Assembly (NCBI GenBank): GCA_003956705.1
Contig: QZCP01000221.1
Span: 1 to 64,000 of the forward strand
DNA from: Brevipalpus yothersi
Lineage: Eukaryota; Arthropoda; Arachnida; Trombidiformes; Tenuipalpidae
Reading direction: 5' to 3'
Length of the DNA: 64,000 bases
Position numbers and translations under genes: made by a program. Below are positions 1 to 11,386 of the stretch, one piece after another (position 1 is the stretch's first letter; the number at the start of each line of letters is the position of its first letter). The notes under the pieces were generated by a model. That model was given only the letters and a program-made list of their open reading frames with translations. It ran no database searches and was not told where the DNA came from.

Positions 1-52
<52 letters not shown>
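1..52. repeat. (GA)n microsatellite at window edge
   Basis: Perfect GA dinucleotide run that begins at or before the window edge. It is the first of about twenty long GA/CT tracts in the window. Confidence 0.97.
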
Positions 53-55
<3 letters not shown>

Positions 56-1567
56 TGTTAGTGCAAAAAGGATTACGCACAAAAAATGAAGAGAGATGCT
101 TGCTCAATATGTAACAGTTGCTAGGCATTCAGAATTCTAAGTGAATGGAACTTTTCAGTGGAATACATGATACATACATGAACTTATCAGCGTAAAAAGA
201 CCTGTCAATGGGATCTAGATGTTCTCAATGGACTATGACACTGATAAGGGTGAACTAAGATTTTGTTGATATTCTAATGATCGAATGAGAAGAGATCCCA
301 TAAATAGAGGATGAAAGATTTGAATTTTTTGCTTCATGAGTAATAATCGTCCAAGAATCATTTCATTTTATTACCTCAATTATTCTCTATGTTTGGTTGA
401 TAAAGCAGTACTGTGATTGTTTCTCTCCTATGAATCTTTTCAAATGAAAAACGCCCTTCATTGCCCTGTATTGCAATTCTATTTTGATGTTGCATCACTA
501 AGATTAATCTGACTGATAAGCTGTCAACATGATTGTTTGACTCGGAAAAGCCCTTCAAGCCCATTGAATCATGTTGAACATACAGTCCAGTAAGTCTGGT
601 ATCAACACAATTTGCCAATGAATTCACTCGAATATTTCTCAGAATCTTGGATTTTCTATGGAATTCAGTTTCGAAAGAAAACAAAATTTTTGCTATAACT
701 AAACTGTTTCCAGTTCTAATTAGACATCGTTTTCGCTTGAAATTGTGCTCAGCTAATTTTGATTGAGATAACAACCATTATAAGCGATAAAAGCCTACTT
801 TCTCATTCCTCTATCTGATATTTGAAATAAGTCACTATTAGGAATCACAAACTCCGAATTGTGCAAGATTTTCCACACCAGATACAGCCTATTGGATAAT
901 GCTCAAAGGTTTGGCAAAAAGAATAAAAATTGAAATCCTTGAGCCGTACAGATTGCATCATACTTTTCGACACATATTTACTTTTTTGTTTTTTTTTTGT
1001 TTTTGTATTCATGAGTATTGTTCTTTCCCATATTTTGATGGCAACCTACAGCTTTCAAATCGAATGATCATCATAATATTTATTTCCCTTGAAACAGAAA
1101 ATCCGAATCTAAACAGTAAATTAATCAATTAAAAAGTTTTCCTATCTAATTGAACTAATTATTGAGGCTGAATTTCATCATTACTATGAGCAAAAACTCT
1201 CAACAAAATGATAATGAAGCTACTGAACAAATATGTAATGAAAACGAAGCTATACATCAAGATAATAAGTAAGTTTTCCATCTCTTCATCAACCTCAGGC
1301 TCAAAAAAGTCTCAAATAAACATTGCAATCGGCACGGAAAATTCTTTGACATTACGAATCATTCTTTCAATATGGAAGATTGAAACAAGGGAGCAAATGA
1401 GAATGATTGTTTCACAAGTAACATTCCTCAATAGGATTCACAGACAACATTTTTTCACTTTCTCCACATCATTACAATTCCCAGAACTCTATCATAAAAT
1501 CATACATGCCTACACACACAGATGAAATAAGGTTTCTTTCTCTCTTTTTCCATCTCAATTCTGACAG
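53..1567. other. Non-coding stretch, probably intron of the kinase gene
   Basis: No exon recognised. The kinase gene starting at 1568 begins with an acceptor splice site, so this is most likely its upstream intron. A short open segment at 1186-1268 (MSKNSQQNDNEATEQ...) ends in a good GTAAGT donor and could be a small exon, but nothing ties it to a gene. The kinase catalytic-loop exon (HRD/DFG) is not visible here and must lie left of the window, or be lost. Confidence 0.5.
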
Positions 1568-2957
1568 GTGAATGGCACGAAAATGCTTCCAATTCGCTGG
1601 ATGTCCCCTGAAAGCATAGTATATGGAAAATTCACACTCGAATCAGATCTGTGGTCTTTTGGTGTGGTTTTGTGGGAGATATTTTCTTTCGGAAAACAGC
1701 CTTACTATGGACATTCAAATGATGAGGTATGTGCGGCTGTTGTAAACATCGAGTGGATGAAAAGCAATTTAGTATCGAAGAGGAGAGATTGATAAAGTTT
1801 GCAAGGTTGACACACTCATCGGTAGCCTTCTTGATGACAAGTCGCAAATCGTTAGACTGAGCCTAGAGGCATAATCGATTGATGTCTAAATTGATCTCTT
1901 CGTTTTGAGGAGAGTACCAATCTAACAAGGTAAATGGTCTTGTACAAGTGTCTGTCGATTGTCTGGATTAATGAGACTGAATTAGAGTAGAAAAAGGCTA
2001 TCCAATGGCTGAAAAGCAATATGTTGACTCTCGCCGGTTTGTTTTGCGACTTTCCATCAAAAAAATTTGTCGTTGAGTGATATTTCATGGATAAAATTCT
2101 AAGTATAGAATCATTAGTTGCTTCCATCGTTAACACTAGCTCATCAAATACAAGATATCCAATCAATCATTCTGGTCTCGAGGGTTGATCAACTGATCAT
2201 GAGAGTGCATGAGAATGAAATCTGTGAAATTTTAAGAGTAATCGTGGGAGGATTGGCTCAATTTCACTTTAATACATATGAGAGGAAATTTTGCTCGAGG
2301 TAATATGAATAAATAATACCATTCAAAGATTATTGAGAGAAGTAGAATTTGATAAATTTCTCCATTTGGTTGAATGAGATTTGTCAAGCTTCTAGTTAGG
2401 AAAGGCTCATAGAATAGCACATTTATGTGATTATATTAGAATCGAATTTCCACAGGTTTTCTGCTTGATTGGTTGTAAGAGGCGTTTGATGAAAGTTTTC
2501 TTCTGAGAATACCATTTTCAGAATAAAGAAAGAAAGAAAGAGAAAGAGAGAAAGGGAGAAATGACATTTCCAATGGATGCAGAATAAGTAACGCTTAGAA
2601 GATTTTCATAATAATCTTGAACTCCATGAATTGGAAAAGTCTTGAATTTCACTGTCAAACATTGAATCTATTTTTCTTCAACAGGTTGTTAAACTCATTC
2701 TTCAGGGAATTCTTTTGATTCCGCCGGAGGATTGTCCTGAATGCATTTGTAAAATTATGGCTGGATGCTGGAAAACGGAGCCCAAAGAGCGCATGAATTT
2801 CGAGTCAATATGCAAAAAATTGATTGAAACTTCCACAGATGATCGAGTGAAAAGTATAAGTAATCTATTATCACCAGAAAACGGTGAAGATAATGGTGAA
2901 GAGATGATTATTATAGAAAACTATACACTTCCAACAGATATAGATGAAGTAGTATAG
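1568..2957 (+). CDS. Trk-like receptor tyrosine kinase, last two exons (partial)
   Basis: C-terminal half of a tyrosine kinase domain, in exons 1568-1726 and 2685-2957, joined in phase 0 across a 958-bp intron with AG/GTATGT and CAACAG borders. Visible motifs: activation-loop end and P+1 loop (KMLPIRWMSPES), the subdomain IX segment SDLWSFGVVLWEIFSFGKQP, and the subdomain XI Arg region (GCWKTEPKERMNF). GKQPYY and the PIRWM-PES pattern fit Trk/neurotrophin-type receptors better than ROR or MuSK, judged from memory. The tail after the kinase domain is short and acidic, has one Tyr in NYTLP, and lacks the Trk YLDILG docking motif. The ligand-binding part, membrane segment, ATP site and catalytic loop are not in the window. 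A poly(A) signal follows at 3106. It could be another RTK subfamily; kinase identity itself is secure. Confidence 0.82.
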
Positions 2958-3105
2958 GAGAGAAATTTTTCGAAGAATTTTGTTAAATTCGATGTATTTT
3001 TGTACGTCCACGCCCTGGGGGAAACACTGGTTGACTAAATAACTGTCAAAATTGAAGAAAATTCAGATTAAATTGATAAAACTAATGTTTCATGAATCAA
3101 ATATG

Positions 3106-3111
3106 AATAAA
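3106..3111 (+). promoter_or_regulatory. Poly(A) signal of the kinase gene
   Basis: AATAAA about 150 bp after the kinase stop codon, on the same strand. Confidence 0.6.
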
Positions 3112-4316
3112 TTCTTATCTTTGACCTTATTCGCGATATTGATTTCATGGTGACTGCTATGTTGATTTTAAAATGTCTACAAGTATAGTTAAAGGTAGAT
3201 CTTATCTAGGTAATCTAATTGATGATGGCTGTATATCTGATCGAATAAGTTCGAGTCAGAAGCATAATTTTTCTCAAAAAAGAACTTATAGAGTTTGAAA
3301 ATAGTTCCAACATATTCTCAAACTCACTTCGATGGTTGATAAAGGCTTCATCAAATGGCTCATGAGAAAATCTGGCGTAAATATTTTTCGATTCATCCTC
3401 CAGACATCGACTTTCTTGTAGGTGTACGTGTAGGTCATCGTGAAGGACCTTTGTTGAGTTAATATGAGAAGGAAAAATTGCCCAAACAAACTTTTCAAAA
3501 ATGTCTAGGATAATATTTAAGCAGTGAAAAGATCATGGAATCGAAGCTGAGAGATATTTTTATGGGAAAAAGTGATTCACCAATGTAGGAGAGAGAGAAG
3601 ACTTTACAGAGAATTTTCATGTGGAAAGTAAACACTCAAACATCCTGCTTGGGGTCATGTCAAGTGATGCTAAATCAATCATCAATGACTCCAGAGAAAT
3701 AGAGCAGTACCAATGTTCAGAGAGGGCTGAATGGTGATCGATAGAGATGTAAGTTCAAACAATCTTCAAAAACCACTCACTTTAGGTTTGCACAATTTTT
3801 TCTTTTTCTCTCTTCCTTTCGTTCCAAGATCATGCCTGAATGATTATACCAGATTTGATTTCCCATAGCTGTTTGGGAGGATATGGATCAAGAACCGAGA
3901 TAAGATCAGAATGTTTAGAGAGGCGCCTACTCAATTCAAAAAGAATAAAAATTTTCTCATCAACAACAGCTTCGAGGAATGAATATTCGTTTCTGATTTC
4001 GAGAGTTTTGCTATCTTAGTGAGTGAAGAAGATCTTGAGGTGATAAATCTTGGATCGAGTAGGAAAAGAGTAGGAATCATGAAGGTGTTCACGACTAAAG
4101 TTCGGATGTTATATAGACATTCAGATATGCAGATATCCAACTTTTCCAAGCCTTCTTGAAAAAAATAATCAAGGTATGCATGAGATGGTAGTGAGGATAA
4201 AATTCGATCAATTTCATTTGATGAGAGATAAGATCATATACCTTGATTTTGGTTTAATTTAAAGCTAGATTTGATAGCTATACAAACAAATCTTTGCATG
4301 GCAAAAATTCAACAGC
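3112..4316. other. Intergenic, nothing recognised
   Basis: AT-rich stretch between two convergent genes (kinase + and DLST -). The open frames are short and resemble no protein. I see no repeat or RNA gene. Confidence 0.6.
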
Positions 4317-6169
4317 CTAAACATCGAGTAATAAGACTCTAGGATCTTCTATAGCAGCTTTAACTTTACGAAGGAAAGTAACAGCTTCTCGTCCATCGAT
4401 CAGTCGATGATCATAAGTCAACGCAACGTACATCATTGGTCTTATTTCCATCTAATGATAAGATTGAGAAAAGAAATTGATCGACGACATTATTCTAGGA
4501 TCTTAAATAGATAGATTCAATCGACTTCGAAAAAGCTTACCTTTCCCTTTATGGCTACTGGTCTCTCGAAAATGGCATGCATGCCAAGTATCGCTGACTG
4601 AGGAGGGTTGATAATTGGAGTTCCGAAAAGCGAGCCGAAAACTCCACCATTACTTATAGTAAAGGTACCACCATCCATATCTTCTATGGCAAGAGCATTA
4701 TTTCGAGCCTATTATGCAAAAAAATAACAAAGAATAAATCAAATAATTCCAAAAAAAAGAGTAGTGAAAGAATATATATGCTCACTTTCTCTCCTAAGCT
4801 CGCAATCGTTTGCTCGATTTGCGCGTAGTTCATGTTCTCCACATTTCTGATAACCGGTACGACTAAGCCTTTGGGGGTTGCAACGGCAACACTTATGTCA
4901 ATATAATCACGATAGATAATCTCATCGTTGTCAATGACTGCATTAACCACCGGTTGATCTTGAAGCCCATAACAGGCGGCTTTCACAAACGCAGACATGA
5001 AGCCCAATTTCAAATTATGCTTTTTCAAGAAGGCCTCTTTGTACATGTTTCGCATCTCAATTATATTGCTAGAAAGAGGAGAATAATGAAAAGAAGTGTG
5101 ACAAAAGGAAATCATTTTAAAATAAGCAAAGAAAAATAAACAATGACTAAGAAGAATTATCGACATTTTACCTCATATCAATTTCATTGAATGTCGTCAA
5201 CATCGCATAGGTATTCTGAGCGTCTTTTAATCTCTGAGCAATACGTGACCTCATTCGATTCATTTTGGTTCGCTGTTCTGTTCGCATCGATCCTCCACCC
5301 ACATCACCACCACCGGTAGTAGTAGCAGCAGGAGATGAAACCTTGATGGAGGACACTGGTATACTCGACATGGGTCCCGAAGGTTGGGGAGGAATCGGTG
5401 GTGGAGATGAGGACATTCCAGTAGCTGATGGCGGCGGTGGAGAAGGAGGTTGCGGTGGTGAAGGTTGAGGTTGCGATGGTGTCGATTGGGATGAGGCTGC
5501 ACTGGGTTGTGGTTTATCAGCGGTAGATGTGGCACCAACTTTAATCTTGAAAATTGGTTGACCAGATTTTACTGTTGAGCCATCTTCAACCATTAATTCT
5601 TCAATAACACCAGATACCGGTGAATTAATAGGAACAGTAGTCTTATCGGTTTCCACTTCGGCAACCAATTCATCTTCCTTAACCGAATCACCAACCGCTT
5701 TTTCCCATCGTAAATCTCCTTCACTAATAGATTCAGCAAATTGTGGTGCTTGTACAGTTTGAATTTCTTGTCTCATACTTTGTCCACAATGAAAATATCT
5801 TCGACTGAGTGGTGCGATTGATGATACTGATGATGATATTGATGATGGTGTAGTAGTAGTAGTAGTAGATGCAATTGTGTATATAATGTAAGATGGTTGA
5901 GAAGAAAATAATTTTCCATAACCATTCGGATAATTTGAATAATTTCTAGCCGGTACAATCATATGATGGCCAACATTACCACCACCTCCATTGCCGCTTG
6001 ACCATCGATCGCATACTCTACTACTATAATCATTACATTTTAAATTATCAATCACTTTACCGGTAACACATATTGGTCGTATCGGTGTTACACCAGACAG
6101 TAGAACAACCTTCAATGTTTTACATGATATACCTACACGTAATGCGGGATTCATGATGATCGCATACAC
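4317..6169 (-). CDS. DLST: Dihydrolipoyllysine succinyltransferase (E2 of 2-oxoglutarate dehydrogenase)
   Basis: E2 core of the mitochondrial 2-oxoglutarate dehydrogenase complex; it transfers the succinyl group from lipoamide to CoA in the TCA cycle. Exons (minus strand): 6169-5172, 5068-4786, 4708-4541, 4451-4317; phases agree and give about 527 residues. Order: a long basic and Thr/Ser/Gly-rich mitochondrial presequence (about 1-135); one lipoyl domain (about 138-211) with the lipoylated Lys in VETDKTTV (about 176); a Pro/Ser-rich linker; then the acyltransferase domain with NEIDMSNI, KLGFMSAFVKAA and the catalytic YDHRLIDGREAV near the C-terminus. As in other animal E2o proteins, no E3-binding (PSBD) domain is seen between linker and catalytic core. 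A second Met at codon 6 could be the true start. It shares a 568-bp divergent promoter with CNOT7. Confidence 0.97.
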
Positions 6170-6699
6170 CTATCGAATGGGTCCAGTCAGTTACAATGTG
6201 AAAGATGAACGCTTGGTGATAATTAAAAATTATCACCTACAAAACCGAAATGAATGAATGAAACAATCGAATTTAATTTGATTGATGTTTAACTTGCTTC
6301 AACTTGATTCACCTCAAAAATATAAACATACCAGATGGCAGTTCTTGAGTCTGTGCAGATCACTTTTTGATGATCAAAAATGATCAAATTTTGATCATTT
6401 TCTGATCTCGAATGTCATGAAAATTCAGGATTAAATTTAATTCAGTTAATTCGATTTGGTTAGACTTTAGTGTTTGTTTGCTTGATAAATTGCTTGATGT
6501 GTTGATGGTTATAGTGATTTCACACAGATAGTGATATTCATTGGTGCAAACCGTGTGTGTTCCATCTTTTTGTGTTTCATTTACACTTATCTATTGTACT
6601 CACACACACAATCAAGTGGACACATAGACATTGGATTGTGGAAAATTTTTTTCCTGTAATATTGGTGGTGAAGAAGAGGATCATCAACAAGTGTCCATT

Positions 6700-6731
<32 letters not shown>

Positions 6732-6737
6732 TAAGAG
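6170..6737. promoter_or_regulatory. Divergent promoter region DLST/CNOT7
   Basis: The 568 bp between two head-to-head starts must hold both promoters and 5' UTRs. It contains CAGATGGCA at 6332-6340, a YY1/Pho-like sequence that recurs in the other divergent promoter of this window, followed by a cluster of TGATC/TGATCA words at about 6357-6405. A (GT)11 run ends just before the CNOT7 start codon. No TATA box is obvious for DLST. Confidence 0.55.
6701..6722. repeat. (GT)11 microsatellite
   Basis: Perfect GT run, 15 bp before the CNOT7 ATG, so probably in its 5' UTR or core promoter. Confidence 0.95.
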
Positions 6738-7723
6738 ATGAGCGATCCAGAGGAGGATGTCAAATCTGATGGCTCAATTGACAATGAAGCTTGTGGTATA
6801 CGAGATGTGTGGGCTAAAAATTTGTATGATGAATTCAAGAGCATCAGACAATTGGTATCCAAGTATCCTTTTATAGCAATGGACACCGAATTTCCTGGTG
6901 TTGTAGCTCGACCGATTGGTGAATTTCGATCATCTTCTGATTATCAATTCCAGCTGTTACGATGTAATGTGGATCTATTGAAAATAATACAGCTTGGCCT
7001 ATCATTTCTAGATGAAAATGGTAAAACACCACCGGGTTATACTACATGGCAATTTAATTTCAAATTTAATCTCGCCGAAGACATGTTCGCTCAAGACTCT
7101 ATTGAGTTATTACAAAATTCTGGTATACAATTTAGGAAACATGAAGAAGATGGTATTGATCCACTGGAATTCGCCGAATTGCTCATCACCTCTGGTATCG
7201 TATTGAATGAGGATGTCAAATGGTTATCTTTTCATAGTGGTTATGATTTCGGATATTTGATGAAAATTTGTACAGATCAAAATCTACCTACTGAGGAATC
7301 AGAATTTTTTGAACTTTTACGGATATATTTTCCTTCCATCTATGATGTGAAATATCTCATGAAAAGCTGTAAAAATTTAAAAGGTGGTCTTCAAGAGGTA
7401 TGTAAAAACTTTTCTCCACCTCAAATTGAAAACTGTAGACCTCAAGCTCTGTTTTCCAATGCCTAATCCAATAAACATAGACAAGTGCCTATTTTTACTA
7501 TAAAATTTGTTCATCGTTTTCTTAGGTTGCCGATCAATTAGGATTGGAACGAATTGGACCTCAACATCAAGCTGGTAGTGATAGTTTACTCACAGGAGCG
7601 GCTTTCTTCAAGATGCGAGAAATGTTTTTCGAAGATAATATTGATGATGCCAAGTATTGTGGTCAACTGTATGGTCTGGGCGCATCTTATGTGATCAATG
7701 GTAATGACGAAGATGATTCTTGA
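6738..7723 (+). CDS. CNOT7: CCR4-NOT deadenylase subunit CAF1/CNOT7
   Basis: Poly(A)-specific 3' exoribonuclease of the CCR4-NOT complex, which shortens mRNA tails in the cytoplasm. Exons 6738-7397 and 7526-7723, joined phase 0 (GAG|GTATGT ... TTAG|GTTGCC), give 285 residues, the family's usual length. All four acidic DEDD nuclease residues are present: Asp49 and Glu51 in AMDTEFPG, Asp170 in GYDFGYLMK, Asp239 in GSDSLLT. NLKGGLQEVADQLGLERIGPQHQAGSDS spans the splice junction and confirms it. The start gives a short acidic lead (MSDPEEDVKSDGS) before the conserved IRDVWAKNL. Nothing suggests loss of function. Confidence 0.96.
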
Positions 7724-8904
7724 TGAACCAGATGATTAGACTCATTGTAAAGTCATCCAAGCGCATGTAAAAAATTTGGGAATTTATCACAGATCGATAT
7801 TGCTCGATCATATACGATTCCTTGTAACACATTGTCAATCTTATATTTGAAGTTATACACACAACCCACATCATCCATATCATTTGCACGTTAGTGAACA
7901 ATTTGAATAACTTGCTCTTTAAAACACTTTTTAATGTCTAAGAAACAGTTCTTTTGCAGTTTTTTTCAGCATTTTTCTTCCCTATCCCCTTCTTTCTTCT
8001 TTTCTCCCCTTCTTTTGGTTTTTAAACATCTTTCAAACTTTGGATAAGAAAATATACCATTTACTGGTCATAATTGTTTTCATGTATTCTTTTTGCGCTT
8101 CGTGTGGATTAGTTTTCCAGAGTTATTCTTACTCTGTACCTAATTCTGAGTAAACGACTACAAAAATAGCAAGATATTACCCATAAATTAGTTTTTCATG
8201 GTTAAAATGACTGAACTTGGTTATTCAACTCCAAGATTTTGATGATGTCGACTTTGGTTAATATTTGTACTGACTGATCAGCTCTAATCAGGAGAAATCG
8301 AAAATTCTGACAAAGCAATACTAAACTGTTCATCCTAAGAAATCATCATTGGATTGAAAATCTCGGTGAACTTGAATGTTATCAAACTTTCCAAACTTTT
8401 ACAACCAATTCAGTCATAATGATAAATGATCATTTTCCAAAGATAAAGTTTTCGAACTCACTAATCGTCAATAGCTTGCCATTTCTAAGTTATGATTCAT
8501 ATGGTTGGGAAATGTTGAAGATAAAACATTCATTCAAATCACTATCATATCATGAGTAATATTTCGCTATTGTTGGATTGCTATTGTTTACTGCATTTGA
8601 TGAGCTGATTTGATTCTAACTTCAATCACTGGAAGCTACTTAAGTGAAATCGATAGAAAACTGAGAGCCTTAATTTCCAGGAGCTCAGCATTGTGTTCTT
8701 CCAACTAATTCATGATTATCAGTTTAACAACAAATCGGATAAATTGAAAATCATCAAAACAATATTTAATGAGTGAACATCATAATTTTTTATTTTAATT
8801 TTTTATTGCGTACTAATCCAAAACTTCCGTTGCTACTGAGCCTGCAATGAATTTGGACACAGAAAATCGCTTCATAGTACCGAATAATGATAACGTCATA
8901 GTAA
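7724..8904. other. Intergenic, nothing recognised
   Basis: 3' UTR of CNOT7 followed by AT-rich sequence up to the stop codon of the first methyltransferase gene (convergent). A pyrimidine-rich patch lies at about 7970-8030. No further gene seen. Confidence 0.55.
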
Positions 8905-9808
8905 TTAGTCAGAAAACTTCTTCAAAGCGTAGAAGTAGCCTTCCTCTTCTCCTCTATGATTCGGATACATTCGTGGACATCCATCCATTAGAGTAGCTAT
9001 TTTCATATCTGCTAGTGTTTGAAGAATTCCTTCGAAACGTTTATTGGCGAAAGCTTCATCAACTTTTCCATAGATATCAGGATGACGCATACCCCAAGCC
9101 ATCACACCACCTTCACAGAAGAGCAATTTTATCATTTTAACTAGAATCAAGAGAGAGATTCCTTTCAATTTGGGAAATACCTTTTTTGAGAAGTCTCAGA
9201 AGTTGCTTAAAAGTTCCAACTTCAATCGGAAAGTGTCCAGGACAGAAAACACCGACCATGATCAGAGCATCATAAGCTTCAGCTTCGATAGGAAGCTCAC
9301 GATCAGGATAAACGAAAGTGCAAAACATATTCTTGTATAAATTTTTCTATGGAAAAGAAATAAACCTAGGATAAAACTTATCCTATGATCAAAATTGAAC
9401 TCACTTTTTTTGCTATTTCCAGCATGTTTTCACAGCCATCAAAACAATCAATGTTTGTGTAGCCATGATTGACCAACTCTTGCCCAACTAATCCAGTGCC
9501 AGCACCACAATCAAGTATTTTTGCATTTTTCGGAAGATTTAATTCATTAAAATACTTGAAAGTTGATTGTTGAGGATTGTAGTCTTCCTTGGCCAGTGTC
9601 TGAGGAAAAAATTATTGGAAAATCGAAATTTTATCATTAGAAATTAATAGGCAAAAACATTTGTCCATAATCAATCAAAGCAGTTCCATAATTAACAAAC
9701 CTTCTCATAATCAGAGCTCCAGTCTGTATACAATTTGCGACAATCTTCTGGTGACATGGGAACTTGAGATTTTTGATTGAATTCTTCAAGATTATCATTA
9801 GGATCCAT
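8905..9808 (-). CDS. METTL27: METTL27-like SAM methyltransferase, tandem copy A
   Basis: Small class I methyltransferase of the Williams-Beuren region 27 (METTL27) type; its substrate is not established from sequence. Exons (minus): 9808-9701, 9599-9405, 9346-9181, 9110-8905, giving 224 residues. The SAM-binding motif I is ILDCGAGTGLVG in exon 2, after QSTFKYFNELNLPKNAK; motif IV-like YDALIMVGVFCPGH is in exon 3, and the last exon holds GGVMAWGMRHPD and the C-terminal GYFYALKKFSD. The donor of exon 1 is GTTTGT. It lies 650 bp downstream of copy B on the same strand with exactly the same exon lengths (108, 195, 166, 206), so it is a tandem duplicate. Family-level function is secure; the METTL27 assignment rests on overall similarity recalled from memory. 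Confidence 0.8.
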
Positions 9809-10458
9809 AATAATAGACGTTGATTGAAATTATTTCAGATGAGGATGATATTGATATTGTAGGTAGAAAAAACTTATTCAAATATAAGTAAATAATCAAA
9901 TAATTAGGAAACGTTGGCAAATGTCCTCTTGCAAATGAGTGAGTGCATTACCAATCATCCCAACATCTAGTGGCTATCACTCTCAACCTTTAAATGACAA
10001 GCATTGGAATAAATTGAGTTTTAAAATGCTTTTATCACATGTTAGACTGGTCTCTTCAAGGCAATCTGCATCTACATAGGCTCTTGATTGAGCCTTAGAT
10101 AATTCTATCTCTAAGGACCCCATATCGTTGGTTTCTTAGAAAAAAGATACCATGAAATCGAACCTATCGATACTGTGAGTTCAGCAAACTTTGTAGAAAA
10201 TGAGTTGAATATAAATGGGTTGGCACAATTGTGCCAACTTATCATGAACGATCAATGATGAAAATTTTTTAGACAAAAAAACTGATCGATGAAAGTTGCA
10301 TGTTGGGTGGGATGTTCAATTATTCTCGACGAATTGAACTCATTTTTATTAACAAGATATTTTGAATATTGAATGGTAAATTAAAAATTCGAACAACTTG
10401 TGAGTTGAGAGTCATTTCATAGAATAGCTTCGCAATGTTGAGCATTTAATTGTGAAAA
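9809..10458. other. Spacer between the methyltransferase copies
   Basis: Contains the probable promoter of copy A and 3' flank of copy B. AT-rich; no ORF or repeat of note. Confidence 0.5.
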
Positions 10459-11386
10459 TCAGTCAGAAAACTTTTTGAGAGCGTAGAAGTAACCTTCCTC
10501 TTCCCCTCTATGATTCGGATACATTCGTGGACATCCATCCATTAGGGTAGCTATTTTCATATCTGCTAGTGTTTGAAGAATTCCTTCGAAACGTTCATTG
10601 GCGAAAGCTTCATCAACTTTTCCATAGATATCAGGATGACGCATACCCCAAGCCATCACACCACCTTCACAGAAGAGCAATTTTATATTTATATAATTTT
10701 TAACCAGAAAAGAGAGAGAGAGAGAGATTTCTTTCAATTCGTGAAATACCTCTTTTGAGGAGTTTCAGAAGCTGCTCGAAAGTTCCAACTTCAATCGGAA
10801 AGTGTCCAGGACAGAAAACACCGACCATGATCAGAGCATCATAAGTTTCAGCTTCAATGGGAAGCTCACGGTCAGGATATACGAAAGAGTGAAACATATT
10901 CTTGTATATATTTTTCTGAAATAAAATCAGGCCAAATAGAACATATTCTTATTACTCGAGCCTCTACATACCTTCCGGGCAACCTCGAGCATTTTCTCAC
11001 AGCCATCGACACAATCGATATTTGTATAGCCACGATTGGTAAGTTCTTGTCCAACTAATCCTGTTCCAGCACCACAATCGAGGATTCTCGAGTTTTTTGG
11101 TAAATTTAGCTCATCAAAATACTTGACAGTCGATCTTTGCGGGAAATATTTCTCATCATTCATAGCCTTTTCGCAAAATTTCACATAAAAAGAAAAAAAA
11201 AGAACGAAGATTATTTGGAAATCACAGAGAGATTCTATCTGATCCGAGGTGTATAAAATATTTCGATTCTGAACAAACCCTTTCATAATCAGAACTCCAA
11301 TCAGTATACAATTTGTAACACTCTTCACGTGACATAGGAGTTTGACATTTTTGATTGAACAGTTTGGAAGTTTCATAAGCATCCAT
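10459..11386 (-). CDS. METTL27: METTL27-like SAM methyltransferase, tandem copy B
   Basis: Second copy, also 224 residues, in exons (minus) 11386-11279, 11166-10972, 10915-10750, 10664-10459. SAM motif I is ILDCGAGTGLVGQEL and is intact. Compared with copy A, exons 3 and 4 are almost the same at DNA level, while exon 1 (MDAYETSKLFNQKC versus MDPNDNLEEFNQKS) and the start of exon 2 (AMNDEKYFPQRST versus TLAKEDYNPQQST) differ clearly, and introns are unalike. Both copies appear intact and are presumably expressed. Substrate unknown. Confidence 0.8.

Noticed and set aside
376..774. 132-codon frame on the minus strand
   Set aside because: No recognisable motif, no splice partner, and it lies opposite the probable kinase intron. 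Likely chance.
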